A stretch of 64,000 nucleotides of DNA, taken from assembly GCA_900542825.1 (NCBI GenBank), contig UQOY01000003.1, forward strand, positions 62,001 to 126,000. Direction: 5' to 3'. The notes under the pieces were generated by a model. It was not told the DNA's origin and searched no databases. It was given only the letters and a program-made list of their open reading frames with translations. The stretch comes from an uncultured Collinsella sp. (GTDB lineage: Bacteria > Actinomycetota > Coriobacteriia > Coriobacteriales > Coriobacteriaceae). Position 1 is the first letter of the stretch. Every line of letters starts with the position of its first letter. The translations under genes and the position numbers were made by a program. Positions 52,291 to 61,035 of the stretch are shown one piece after another.

Positions 52291-53415
52291 TTATTTCATC
52301 GTCTCCTTTGCTTTGTCAAGACGACTACCCTTGAAGAAGTACCAAATCATCAGGTCGACTTCATGGAAGCCAATATCTGGGGCGGAGCCGTTATTTAAAC
52401 CAACCGTCTGGTTTTCCTGCTTACGCCACTCATTGATACCATCAACAATATGGCTGTAAAGATCGAGGTATCCCAGGTAGCCTTGAGCGACCTGGGCGTC
52501 AGCGTTTTCAACATCCTCATCGGGCGTGGCAACCAGTTTATTAATCGTACCTCTAATCCATGCGTATCGGTTTCCATAGCGGCTCAATGGAGTGTCATTG
52601 TATTTTTTGCACCATTCGTTAAGCCACTCACTCTCATTGCTACCGTAATCAATATAAGCATCCGCATAATAAGGAAGCATTGTGCCGACAACCGTGTCAT
52701 AGATGCAAAAGTTATCCGTATCATAGATATAAGAGCCGTTCACCTCACGCCTGCTTAGATTGCGACAACCATGGTGGCAAAACTTTGTTGCAAAGGAAAA
52801 ATTGCTTCGATTGCACTTAAGGTCGCTAGGGTCCTCTTCCGGCAATAGTTTATAAGTCATATTTGTTGTAGCGCGCGCGATGCTGGCAACGAGATTCGCT
52901 CGGGACTCAAGGTCTTTTTCCAACAGGCTAGACCCCAGTTTATTATTATTCGCATACTGGCTCACAAGATATGCGGCAGTTATAAGTGTTCCGCCAGTAA
53001 GCTCGGCTTCGCTCTCATCCCCCTTTTCACCACTACCGCCTTGCGAATCCTCTTTGATTTCGCAAAGCCGTTTGAGCTCGGCATTCATCTTGCCCATTAG
53101 CTTATCTTGGTCACCCTTTACCGTCACTGCAGCCAAATGTGTCGAATTCATTTTATTAGTAAAATAAACAGCCTCCCGAATGGCGCAGGCATCGCCGTTA
53201 GAGGCGTCCACATACTTGTCGTGAATTGTGCCCTGGTCAATCCATGTGTAATTCGAATCGTTATTCACGAGACCGTTCACAAAGGCGATGTTCTTATCGC
53301 TAAAAACCGGAAAGTCGTTCTGGTCTAAATCAAACTCGTAATACTTATCCGGATGAAGGGAGGCCTCAATGGAAGAAACGATTCGCCTAACATTCCGATC
53401 TGCACGCGTCGTCAT
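52291..53415 (-). CDS. Unknown protein resembling OGG-fold glycosylases, low GC
   Basis: A 374-residue protein. The pattern NFSFATKFCHHG, then FCIYDTVVGTMLPYY, a middle helical part and VDLMIWYFFKG near the C terminus resembles a widespread family of 8-oxoguanine-glycosylase-like hypothetical proteins (SFASK, IYD and DxxLW motifs). Identification is by motif memory and moderate. The catalytic Lys/Asp pair cannot be assigned. Codon use is clearly more AT-rich than neighbours, suggesting transfer. Start has GAAAGGA. The same frame stays open 32 codons upstream without a start codon. Confidence 0.5.
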   Translation of the reverse strand: MTTRADRNVRRIVSSIEASLHPDKYYEFDLDQNDFPVFSDKNIAFVNGLVNNDSNYTWIDQGTIHDKYVDASNGDACAIREAVYFTNKMNSTHLAAVTVKGDQDKLMGKMNAELKRLCEIKEDSQGGSGEKGDESEAELTGGTLITAAYLVSQYANNNKLGSSLLEKDLESRANLVASIARATTNMTYKLLPEEDPSDLKCNRSNFSFATKFCHHGCRNLSRREVNGSYIYDTDNFCIYDTVVGTMLPYYADAYIDYGSNESEWLNEWCKKYNDTPLSRYGNRYAWIRGTINKLVATPDEDVENADAQVAQGYLGYLDLYSHIVDGINEWRKQENQTVGLNNGSAPDIGFHEVDLMIWYFFKGSRLDKAKETMK

Positions 53416-53572
53416 TGGACGTTCCTTTCTGAATCTGACAGAAGCTCGCTCGCCTTTGTCCTCTATTTGATGGTAATTCTTAACCCACTTAAACGCATCT
53501 TCTTGACTGTTGAGCGGTTATTTTCTGCTGGTAGACGCACTGCTGGCCGAGCAGTTGTTACTGGCTATGCCC

Positions 53573-54403
53573 TCAACCGAAGACTTTTGCGCAGGAAGGT
53601 TTCATGTCATCGGTGCTCATGCGAACCAGAGCATCCGCATTGCAGTGGGTCTCGGTGAATGCCACATCGTTGTCTCGGCCCTCCACCGCAAAGCAGCCTG
53701 CTAAGATCGCCGCCGTTGGGCTGAGCATGTTGCGTAAGTCGCGCAGGATCTCATTTCCCGGGCGGTTGTCGTCGAGCATTTCGAGTCCGTCGATTACGAC
53801 TACGACGTCCTTTAGCACTGCCCTGTTCCACGTTTGGTCGCCGAGCAACCAGCTCGTTAAAAGGTCCATGGTCATGTTGTCTTCGGCAAAGATGCCCAGG
53901 CTGCGCTGCTTGAGACGCATCGTTGCGCGAATCGCCTCGACTTGACGCTCCTCAGAATCCTCCGGCACTTTGGCGCCCATCTCGGCACGAATAAGCCGGG
54001 CAATCGCATCCTCTTCACGCTCCCGAATCAGCACGTAAAGCACGGCGCACTGCTCGCTCAGGCGCAGCACCGCGTGTGCCAGCACGTTCGAAACGTCTTC
54101 ATGCGCACCGCCAATCACGCTGAGCCCACCCAACCCAACGCCACCACCCAGTGCGTCATCGACCGACGTGCCGGCTTTCAACAAGCGCGGAGCTACGAAC
54201 AGTGACGTTTCCACACCACGTTCGAGTCCAGAAGCCAGTCGATTGCGAAACCCGCTGAGGTCAAAAGCCTCGTCATCACGCTCTCCACGATTCCCGCCGC
54301 ACCGATTCGCGGACGGCGGCATCACGCCCGAAAAGCCCATCATCTCGCCCAAACTCACAGAACGGCCAATTCGGTCGTCCCTGGAGTCCATCTTTAGCGT
54401 CAT
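53573..54403 (-). CDS. RecA/DnaB-like ATPase-fold protein with degenerate P-loop
   Basis: A 276-residue protein. After a Gly/Arg-rich N terminus, TSVDDALGGGVGLGGLSVIGG is followed by AHEDVSN where a GKT Walker A would be, then VLYVLIREREEDAIARL as in DnaB-like hexameric proteins, and a Walker B-like VVVVIDGLEML. It probably keeps the fold but may not hydrolyse ATP. The start at 54403 has TAGGAGGG upstream; the frame to 54481 is ignored. It lies 10 nt after rtcB on the same strand, so the two are one operon. Confidence 0.55.
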   Translation of the reverse strand: MTLKMDSRDDRIGRSVSLGEMMGFSGVMPPSANRCGGNRGERDDEAFDLSGFRNRLASGLERGVETSLFVAPRLLKAGTSVDDALGGGVGLGGLSVIGGAHEDVSNVLAHAVLRLSEQCAVLYVLIREREEDAIARLIRAEMGAKVPEDSEERQVEAIRATMRLKQRSLGIFAEDNMTMDLLTSWLLGDQTWNRAVLKDVVVVIDGLEMLDDNRPGNEILRDLRNMLSPTAAILAGCFAVEGRDNDVAFTETHCNADALVRMSTDDMKPSCAKVFG

Positions 54404-54413
54404 CGCAACCCTC

Positions 54414-55511
54414 CTAACGCCTACCGCGCTTACCAGTAGCCTTAAAATTCCAAATCGGCTTGAGTCGGTGAATAACATCAACCGTCGGGTCCATGAGCCT
54501 CAGTACATCATCCGCAGGCTTATACGCTTCGGGCGACTCATCGAGCGTCGTCTCGCATGCGCTCGGACAGTAGATGCCGGCATCGCGCATCTCGTTAACG
54601 AACGACCTAGTATCGAGCGTTTGGAACGCTTTGGTGCGGCTCATCGCGCGACCCGTCCCATGCGACGCCGAGCAGTTCCAGTCCTCGTTTCCCTTGCCGC
54701 GTGCAATAACGGCACCGTCGCGCATATTAAACGGAATCAGCACCATCTCGCCCGCACGAGCGCTAATAGCGCCCTTGCGAATCATGCCACCTTCCGAGAT
54801 GTAGTTGTGCATGGTAGTAAAGCCGTCTCCGTCGAGTCGAATTCCCGTGCGCTCAACAATCTGCGCGACAATCGCCTTGCGGTTCTGGTTCGAGAAGCGT
54901 TGGCAGTTATGCATATCGACAAGATACTCGGCAGAAAGATCTCCAACGAGATACTTAAGCTCGTCGGGGATATCTGCCACGCACGTCTTCTGCGCCAGCG
55001 CCTGATGGTGCTCCGCCGTCTGCTTGCCCATGTTGCGCGAGCCGGTGTGCACGACCAGATATTGGCACCCATCCTCGTCCTCGTCGAGTTCAATGAAGTG
55101 GTTGCCGCCGCCCAGCGTGCCCATGGAGCGCTCAACCTTGCGTTTATCCTGCAGCCAATCACGCGACTCCATGCCAAAGTCCGCGAGTACGCAGGCAGGA
55201 TCGCGATGAAGGCTAAAGCCCGTAGGCACCGCGCGCTTCACATCGCGATTGAACTGAATGAGGTCGTCGCGCGCAACAGTCTCCGCAAGCGGTACACAGT
55301 ACATACCGCATCCGATGTCGACGCCCACCAGGTTTGGAATCACCTTGTCGCCCAAGTTTGCCGTAAAGCCAATCACGCAGCCCTTGCCCTTATGGGCATC
55401 GGGCATGATGCGGATCTTGGCGCCTTCAAACGCCGGGCAGCTGGAGATCTCCTCAATCTGCTCCTTGGTTGAATCCTCAAGATTCTCGGCAAAGACTTTG
55501 ATGTCTGCCAT
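54414..55511 (-). CDS. rtcB: RtcB-family RNA ligase
   Basis: A 365-residue protein joining RNA 2',3'-cyclic phosphate or 3'-phosphate to 5'-OH ends. Metal and active-site motifs are present: MPDAHKGKGCVIGF, VGVDIGCGMYCVPL, GTLGGGNHFIEL, HTGSRNMG and SASHGTGR with the guanylylated His region. It is the shorter bacterial type. ATG at 55511 is chosen (AGGAGA upstream). No archease or RtcA gene is near. Operon with the RecA-like gene; divergent from the WYL regulator. Confidence 0.9.
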   Translation of the reverse strand: MADIKVFAENLEDSTKEQIEEISSCPAFEGAKIRIMPDAHKGKGCVIGFTANLGDKVIPNLVGVDIGCGMYCVPLAETVARDDLIQFNRDVKRAVPTGFSLHRDPACVLADFGMESRDWLQDKRKVERSMGTLGGGNHFIELDEDEDGCQYLVVHTGSRNMGKQTAEHHQALAQKTCVADIPDELKYLVGDLSAEYLVDMHNCQRFSNQNRKAIVAQIVERTGIRLDGDGFTTMHNYISEGGMIRKGAISARAGEMVLIPFNMRDGAVIARGKGNEDWNCSASHGTGRAMSRTKAFQTLDTRSFVNEMRDAGIYCPSACETTLDESPEAYKPADDVLRLMDPTVDVIHRLKPIWNFKATGKRGRR

Positions 55512-55733
55512 CGCATTTCTCCTGTTCTGATCCTTGTAAACCGGAACCGGCCCCAAGCCAACAGAGCGCATGTCACACCAGCCAGCCAAACCGCCGACTT
55601 CCGTTTAGCCACCTTTCGCCCTATTCGGGCTCTTATTGCTGCGAATACTACGAGCAGGCGGGCTACAATGAGTCCCAATAACGGGTCTTGTTTTAGATCT
55701 CCGGTTGGTATGCTGCCGGCGAAAGGAGACAAC

Positions 55734-56744
55734 GTGGCGAACAGACCAAATCAAAAGCTCAGGCTTCTGTTCCTGCTTAAAACCTTGATGGAAAAGACCG
55801 ACAGCACGCACGGACTCACGACGCAGCAGATCATCGAGGAGCTCGCCTATCACGATCTCGAGGCCGAACGAAAGGCCATCTATCGCGACCTGCAAACGCT
55901 TCGCGACTTTGGGCTCAACATCGACCAGCGCGGTGGCAAGGAATGGACGTTGGTCTCACGCCCGCTCGACCTCCAAGAACTCATCATGCTTGTTGACGCC
56001 GTGCAGAGTTCGCCGTTTTTGACCGATGAGTTGACCGACCACCTCATCGGCAAGCTGCAGAACCTCGCCAGCCTGGGCGAACGCGAGCTGATGCACAAGC
56101 GCGTCGACGTGCCTTCGCGCGTGAAAATGCAAAACTCCGATGCTCTGCACAATATCGACCTTGTCCAGCAAGCCATGCGCGAAAAGCGCAAGATCCGCTT
56201 CCGTTACTTCCACTACAACGCCGCCAAGCAAAAGGCCTTCAACCATGACGGAAAGACCTACGAGCTCACACCCGTGCGTCTTATCTACTCCGACGAACTC
56301 TATTACATGATTGGGTTTAGAGATAAATGGGCCAACGCCGGCTCGGGCCATCAGCCGTTCACGCCCTACCGCGTCGATCGCATGCTCGACGTTGCGGTAT
56401 CTGAGGAGCCCGCGACCAAAGATCCGCGTATCGCGGGCTATGTGCTCGAAGACCACGTCTCTCCATCATTCGGCGTATATGCAGCCAACAAAACCACCAT
56501 GGTGCTGGAACTCGATGACCGTGCAATGAACCCGCTCATCGACAAGTTCGGACTGGACGCCGTTGTGTTTGAGAACCAGGATGGGCGCTTATTAGCAACT
56601 GTCAAAGCCCCGCTGTCGCCGCAGTTCTTTGGCTGGCTGCTGCAACTCAGCACCTTCATTAAGATCGTTCAGCCCCAAAGCGCCATCGATACGTATCTCG
56701 ACTATCTCGACGACACTCGAGCACTTTACCAGGAAGACAGGTAA
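55734..56744 (+). CDS. WYL-domain transcriptional regulator
   Basis: A 336-residue protein: N-terminal winged helix (about 1-75, LTTQQIIEELAYHDLEAERKAIYRDLQ), then a WYL domain (about 145-225, RFRYFHYNAAKQ and LIYSDELYYMIGF) and a C-terminal WCX-like domain. GTG at 55734 is start, with AAAGGAG upstream. WYL domains sense nucleic acids or nucleotides and often control DNA-repair and defence genes. It lies 6 nt before the helicase gene. Confidence 0.88.
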   Translation: MANRPNQKLRLLFLLKTLMEKTDSTHGLTTQQIIEELAYHDLEAERKAIYRDLQTLRDFGLNIDQRGGKEWTLVSRPLDLQELIMLVDAVQSSPFLTDELTDHLIGKLQNLASLGERELMHKRVDVPSRVKMQNSDALHNIDLVQQAMREKRKIRFRYFHYNAAKQKAFNHDGKTYELTPVRLIYSDELYYMIGFRDKWANAGSGHQPFTPYRVDRMLDVAVSEEPATKDPRIAGYVLEDHVSPSFGVYAANKTTMVLELDDRAMNPLIDKFGLDAVVFENQDGRLLATVKAPLSPQFFGWLLQLSTFIKIVQPQSAIDTYLDYLDDTRALYQEDR

Positions 56745-56750
56745 TATTTC

Positions 56751-59700
56751 ATGGCTACGACCCACAAATTCGATGAATCGTTTAAGCTTCTGAACCTCGA
56801 ACAGCGCGAGGCCGTCGAATGCCTAGATGGCCCGCTGCTCGTCATTGCCGGTCCCGGCACCGGCAAGACGCAGCTACTGAGCCTGCGCGCGGCGAACATC
56901 CTGGCCAAGTGCGATGTCGCCCCGCGCAACATCCTCTGCCTCACCTATACCGAGGCGGGCGCGGAAGCCATGCGCAAACGCCTGATTGAGCTCATTGGGC
57001 GCGACGCCTATGGCATCGAAGTCAGTACGTTCCACGGATTTGCAAGCAGCATCAGGTCGCGCTATCCCGAGTACTTCATGCGCCCTTCGACCGACACGCT
57101 TGTTACCAGCCTGCACCAGCAAGAGATTTTTGATCGGCTGCTCAAATCGCTGCCCTTTGGGTCGCCCTTGGGCGGAGGGTCGCCCGATATGCCCGCGCAA
57201 AACATCGGCAAGATGATTGGCTTTGTCTCCAAAATCAAACGCAGTGGCCTGGACTACGACACGCTGGGCGCCATCGCGCAGCAGAATATCGACGCCGCTG
57301 CCTGGCTCACCGAGCATTCCGAGCTGCTTACGCTCGCCTGCGAAAGGGCAAGCGCCGCGTTGGCAGAACGCTTTGAGGAAGAGGTCGAGCGTGTCTGCGC
57401 CATGGCGCCCACAGCGCTCACCCGCCCGATCGACTGTCCCGCCGGCACGTATGTGCCCTATATCCTTGCGCTGCGCGATACCGTTCGCCGCACCAAGCTC
57501 ATCGACGAGAAGGGTAAATCCTCGGGATACACCAAGGTGCGCGATGCCTTCTTTGGAGGCAGCAGCTCTCAGGGGCGCACGTTTAAGATTGCCGAGCAGA
57601 GTGAGCAACTTAAGACCGCTTGTGACGTCGCGCGTCGCTACCAAAGCGAGCTCGACCAGCACCATCTCTACGATTACGACGATATGATCGGCGATTTTGT
57701 TGACGCCGTCGAACACAATGACGCGTTGCGCCAAGTGCTCCAGGACACCTATACCTATATCCAAGTTGACGAGTTCCAGGACACCAATGGTGCCCAGATG
57801 CGCATCATCGAGCTGCTCTGCGACGGCGTTGATGCGCCCAATATCATGGCCGTTGGCGATGACGATCAGGCCATCATGCGTTTTCAGGGCGCCACGATCG
57901 AATGTGCCAACCAGTTTGCGGCCGAGTTTTCGCCCCGGAGCATCGTGCTCAAGACCAACTATCGCTCCACGCCCGCCATCGTTGAGTTCGGTCAAGCCAT
58001 CGCACGGCAAATTGAATATCGCCTCGACGCCAGCTCGAATAAGTCAATCGAAGCCTCCAAGCCTCAGGGTGATCAGGTCGACTTTAGTGAGAACGTCTTC
58101 GGCGGCAAAGCCGAGGAATACGCCGCTGTCGCTGCGAGCATTAAGCAGCGGCTTGTTAATCACTATCTCGATGAATGCGAAGATCCCGACGAAGGAATTG
58201 CAGTCATCTCTGCCAAACACGCCGCCTTGCGCTCGCTTATCCCCTTCCTCGTTAAGAAAAACGTGCCGTTCTCCTATCGCGAGCGGCAGAATCTCTTTGC
58301 TTCCGAGCGTATGCAGACGATGCTGGCACTGCTGCGCTGCGTTACCGCGCTTGCTCGCGGGCAGAAGGAGCTCGCCAGCAGTTATCTTCCGCAGATTGTC
58401 TGTGCCGCCGAGCTGGGCGGCGACCATCCATCGTCCGTTACGTTTGCGCTCAGCGCCAAGCGCGAGCATCGCGGCGACTGGATGGCCGCCATGCGCGAGA
58501 GTAATAGCGCCCACGTCAAAAAGCTGCACGACGATCTTATGCAGTGGGCGGCCGAGGCCGGCGCCTCCCCGGTCAGAGCATTGCTCTTTAAGATTGCCAA
58601 ACGCAGCCTTGACTATTATCGGGATCATAAAAAACAGGATCCGCTGGGCGCCGCCGAATTCAATGCCGGCATCCGCGCCCTGCTCGCCTTTGCCGAGGGT
58701 GAAATGGGCGACGCGCGCCGCATGGGACGCACGCTTCGCCTGCCCGATATTGTCGACAAACTCGACGCCGCGCAAAAGTTTGGCGTGAGCATCGATGCAT
58801 CGATCGATCTTGGCACACCGGGAGCCGTTCGCCTTACTAGCGCCCACAGTTCGAAAGGTCTGCAGTTCGAATGCGTCTACCTGCTCGACGCCGACGACTC
58901 CACCTGGCACAAAGGTGCTGGCGGCATGAGCTTGTACCCGTCCAACCTGCTTATTCGCGACGAAAAGGATGACGACGATGCGCGCCGTCTGCTGTTTGTA
59001 GCCATCACGCGCGCCAAGCGACACCTCGAGCTGTACCGCGCCGGCGGATCGGCGCTGCAGGAGCTCACGGGGCTTATCGACTCTTGCGAGGTTTCTGTTG
59101 AAGCGGACCAGCTCAGTGCCGCCATCGAAACCGAATGGCACGACAACTACGTGTTCGATACGCCCGAGCTCCGTGCGCTTTTGGAGCCTCACACCGACGT
59201 GAAGTTTCTTTCTGCCACGGCGCTCAACAACTTTGTGACGTACGAGCCTGGATGCGCAAACAGCCAGCACTTCCCTGAGAAGCAGATCGTGCGCCTGCCC
59301 ACGGCGCCCACGATACAAACCGAATTCGGCACCATCGTTCACGCGATGTTCGAGGAGATCGTTAATAGAATGGCAATCGATAGCAAGGCAGCGATTGAGA
59401 CAATTGAGACCAAGTATCGCCAGCAGATTTCGTGGCTCGATTTTGCCCCCGAGGACGTTCGTCGCTATTCGGAGCGCTTCGAGCGGATTTGCCATGCGTT
59501 TGTCCCTTGGCTTGTCGAGCACGTACGCGGCTACCGTTGCATCACGGAAGCGAACATGCAGTGTCTAACTGCCGGTGGAACTCCACTCTTTGGTTTTCTT
59601 GACCTGCTCCTCGTTGACGATGCAGCTAAAACGGTGCAGATCGTCGACTACAAGACTGGCTTTGGCAAAGAAGTCCCTGCAGGTTACCATCGCCAGCTCA

Positions 59701-60038
59701 AGTTTTACAAACTGCTGGTCGAAGCGTCACCCGAGTTTTATGGCTACACCGTCACTTCCATGGGCGACTACTATGTAGAACCCGACAAGACGACGGGCGA
59801 GCTTCGTCCGCCGTTCGCGACAACCGCCAACGCCGATGACATTGCCGAACTCGAGCAGCTCATCGATGCCACATGGGCTCGCATTGAACACGGTGCTTGG
59901 GACACCAGCGCTTTTGAGCAGAGCGATGCCTATGAGCTTGCCATCGAGGAGCAGAAGGGCTGCCGCAAAAAAGCCGATAAAACCGAGGTCATGCAGCGCG
60001 CCTACGAGCACTGGCTTATTGAGAACTCTAGAATGTGA
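56751..60038 (+). CDS. UvrD-type ATP-dependent helicase with C-terminal RecB-like nuclease domain
   Basis: A 1095-residue SF1A helicase. Walker A is AGPGTGKTQLL at 33-43. Walker B is QVDEFQDTN (about 337), followed by GDDDQAIMRFQGA, LTSAHSSKGLQFECVYL and VAITRAKRHLEL. The C-terminal PD-(D/E)XK domain has GTIVHAMFEE and VQIVDYKTGFGKE (about 961). The layout resembles AdnB/AddA, but no partner subunit is in the window. Co-transcribed with the WYL regulator. The stop codon lies within a palindromic repeat. Confidence 0.88.
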   Translation: MATTHKFDESFKLLNLEQREAVECLDGPLLVIAGPGTGKTQLLSLRAANILAKCDVAPRNILCLTYTEAGAEAMRKRLIELIGRDAYGIEVSTFHGFASSIRSRYPEYFMRPSTDTLVTSLHQQEIFDRLLKSLPFGSPLGGGSPDMPAQNIGKMIGFVSKIKRSGLDYDTLGAIAQQNIDAAAWLTEHSELLTLACERASAALAERFEEEVERVCAMAPTALTRPIDCPAGTYVPYILALRDTVRRTKLIDEKGKSSGYTKVRDAFFGGSSSQGRTFKIAEQSEQLKTACDVARRYQSELDQHHLYDYDDMIGDFVDAVEHNDALRQVLQDTYTYIQVDEFQDTNGAQMRIIELLCDGVDAPNIMAVGDDDQAIMRFQGATIECANQFAAEFSPRSIVLKTNYRSTPAIVEFGQAIARQIEYRLDASSNKSIEASKPQGDQVDFSENVFGGKAEEYAAVAASIKQRLVNHYLDECEDPDEGIAVISAKHAALRSLIPFLVKKNVPFSYRERQNLFASERMQTMLALLRCVTALARGQKELASSYLPQIVCAAELGGDHPSSVTFALSAKREHRGDWMAAMRESNSAHVKKLHDDLMQWAAEAGASPVRALLFKIAKRSLDYYRDHKKQDPLGAAEFNAGIRALLAFAEGEMGDARRMGRTLRLPDIVDKLDAAQKFGVSIDASIDLGTPGAVRLTSAHSSKGLQFECVYLLDADDSTWHKGAGGMSLYPSNLLIRDEKDDDDARRLLFVAITRAKRHLELYRAGGSALQELTGLIDSCEVSVEADQLSAAIETEWHDNYVFDTPELRALLEPHTDVKFLSATALNNFVTYEPGCANSQHFPEKQIVRLPTAPTIQTEFGTIVHAMFEEIVNRMAIDSKAAIETIETKYRQQISWLDFAPEDVRRYSERFERICHAFVPWLVEHVRGYRCITEANMQCLTAGGTPLFGFLDLLLVDDAAKTVQIVDYKTGFGKEVPAGYHRQLKFYKLLVEASPEFYGYTVTSMGDYYVEPDKTTGELRPPFATTANADDIAELEQLIDATWARIEHGAWDTSAFEQSDAYELAIEEQKGCRKKADKTEVMQRAYEHWLIENSRM

Positions 60039-60064
60039 CAAAGGGGCTGTCCCTTTGTCACATT
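60032..60064. repeat. Perfect palindromic repeat at the helicase/HAD convergent stops
   Basis: 14-bp arms AATGTGACAAAGGG and CCCTTTGTCACATT with loop GCTGT. It contains the stop of the helicase gene and abuts that of the HAD gene. It is likely to act as a bidirectional terminator, and its arms match those of the repeat at 44753. Confidence 0.85.
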
Positions 60065-60926
60065 ATTCGATGACGGTGCGGGAGTTTTGCTTGCGCATGG
60101 TGGCGAGCATGTGTTTGGGGACGGCGTGGACCATGCAGCTGCCGATGGTCGCGCTCGCGGCGGCCTTGGCCGCGTCACTGCCATTCTTGGTGGCATAGCT
60201 GTGACGGAAACGCTTGAGCATGGCGATGTCGTTGCCGCCGTCGCCGTAAACCGCGACCTCGTCCTCGGCAATACCGTAGTAACCCGCCAGCCACGCCACA
60301 CTCTCGCCCTTGTTGCACGCCACATCCGTGATCTCGAACATCACTGGATCGAACGGCGCGTTGACCACGCGGTCCGATCTCTCGGCCAAATATGCCTTAA
60401 GGTCGCGTTCCAGCTCGGGCGAGGTCACGCGGCAGTTGATCTTGCACACATCGTGGCGCAAGATGTCGCTAATCGACTGGTCGAAATACTGTTCCTCGTG
60501 ATAGCCGCCACGCGCACGCATGCCACGCATCACGATACGCTTGATGGGGCTGTCCTTTTTAAAGCCCGCCTGGTGCATCTCGAACGAACCGCTCGAGAAC
60601 ATGCCGTCGGGCGTGGAGCAATCAAAGCAAATGTCCGGAAACTCCTTGAGCAGCTCCTCGGTGATCTGTGGATCGATGGTCCAGGTCTTGAGCACCTCGC
60701 CATGGCTGTCGCGCACGATGGAGCCATTGGAGCAGCAAGCGTCGAGTGTCAGACCTGTGAAGCCATGCTCGCCGATCGGCAGCGTCGAGCGTCCGGTCGC
60801 GGGAACCACATGCAGGCCAGCCTCGGTCAGCTCACGAATGGCGCGGCGGATGGTCCCGTCTGCCTCGTGTAGGGCGTTCAGCAGCGTTCCATCTAAGTCA
60901 CTCGCAAACATCTTGATCATGGGCAT
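60063..60926 (-). CDS. HAD hydrolase, Cof-type
   Basis: A 287-residue phosphatase of subclass IIB: MFASDLDGTLLNA at the N terminus, VVPATGRS, a Lys near residue 222, and GDGGNDIAMLKRFRHSYA near the C terminus. The substrate is unknown (phosphosugars, FMN or PLP are usual for Cof). ATG at 60926 (GGAG upstream) or ATG at 60920 both sit in the right arm of the inverted repeat 60920-60975. Confidence 0.88.
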   Translation of the reverse strand: MPMIKMFASDLDGTLLNALHEADGTIRRAIRELTEAGLHVVPATGRSTLPIGEHGFTGLTLDACCSNGSIVRDSHGEVLKTWTIDPQITEELLKEFPDICFDCSTPDGMFSSGSFEMHQAGFKKDSPIKRIVMRGMRARGGYHEEQYFDQSISDILRHDVCKINCRVTSPELERDLKAYLAERSDRVVNAPFDPVMFEITDVACNKGESVAWLAGYYGIAEDEVAVYGDGGNDIAMLKRFRHSYATKNGSDAAKAAASATIGSCMVHAVPKHMLATMRKQNSRTVIE

Positions 60927-60975
60927 GCCTCTCCTTCGTCTGCACGATATTGTAGACGAAGGAGAGGCATGCCCA
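60920..60975 (-). promoter_or_regulatory. 22-bp inverted repeat enclosing RBS and start codons of the HAD gene
   Basis: 60920-60941 and 60954-60975 are perfect reverse complements with a 12-nt loop. In the mRNA the downstream arm contains AAGGAGAGG and both possible ATGs, so the fold would hide the start site. Confidence 0.75.
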
Positions 60976-61035
60976 AACAATGCCGCCTCGGCGCGGCGGG
61001 CCACTGCCTCCGCAAATTCACGGTGCCCCAGCGCG

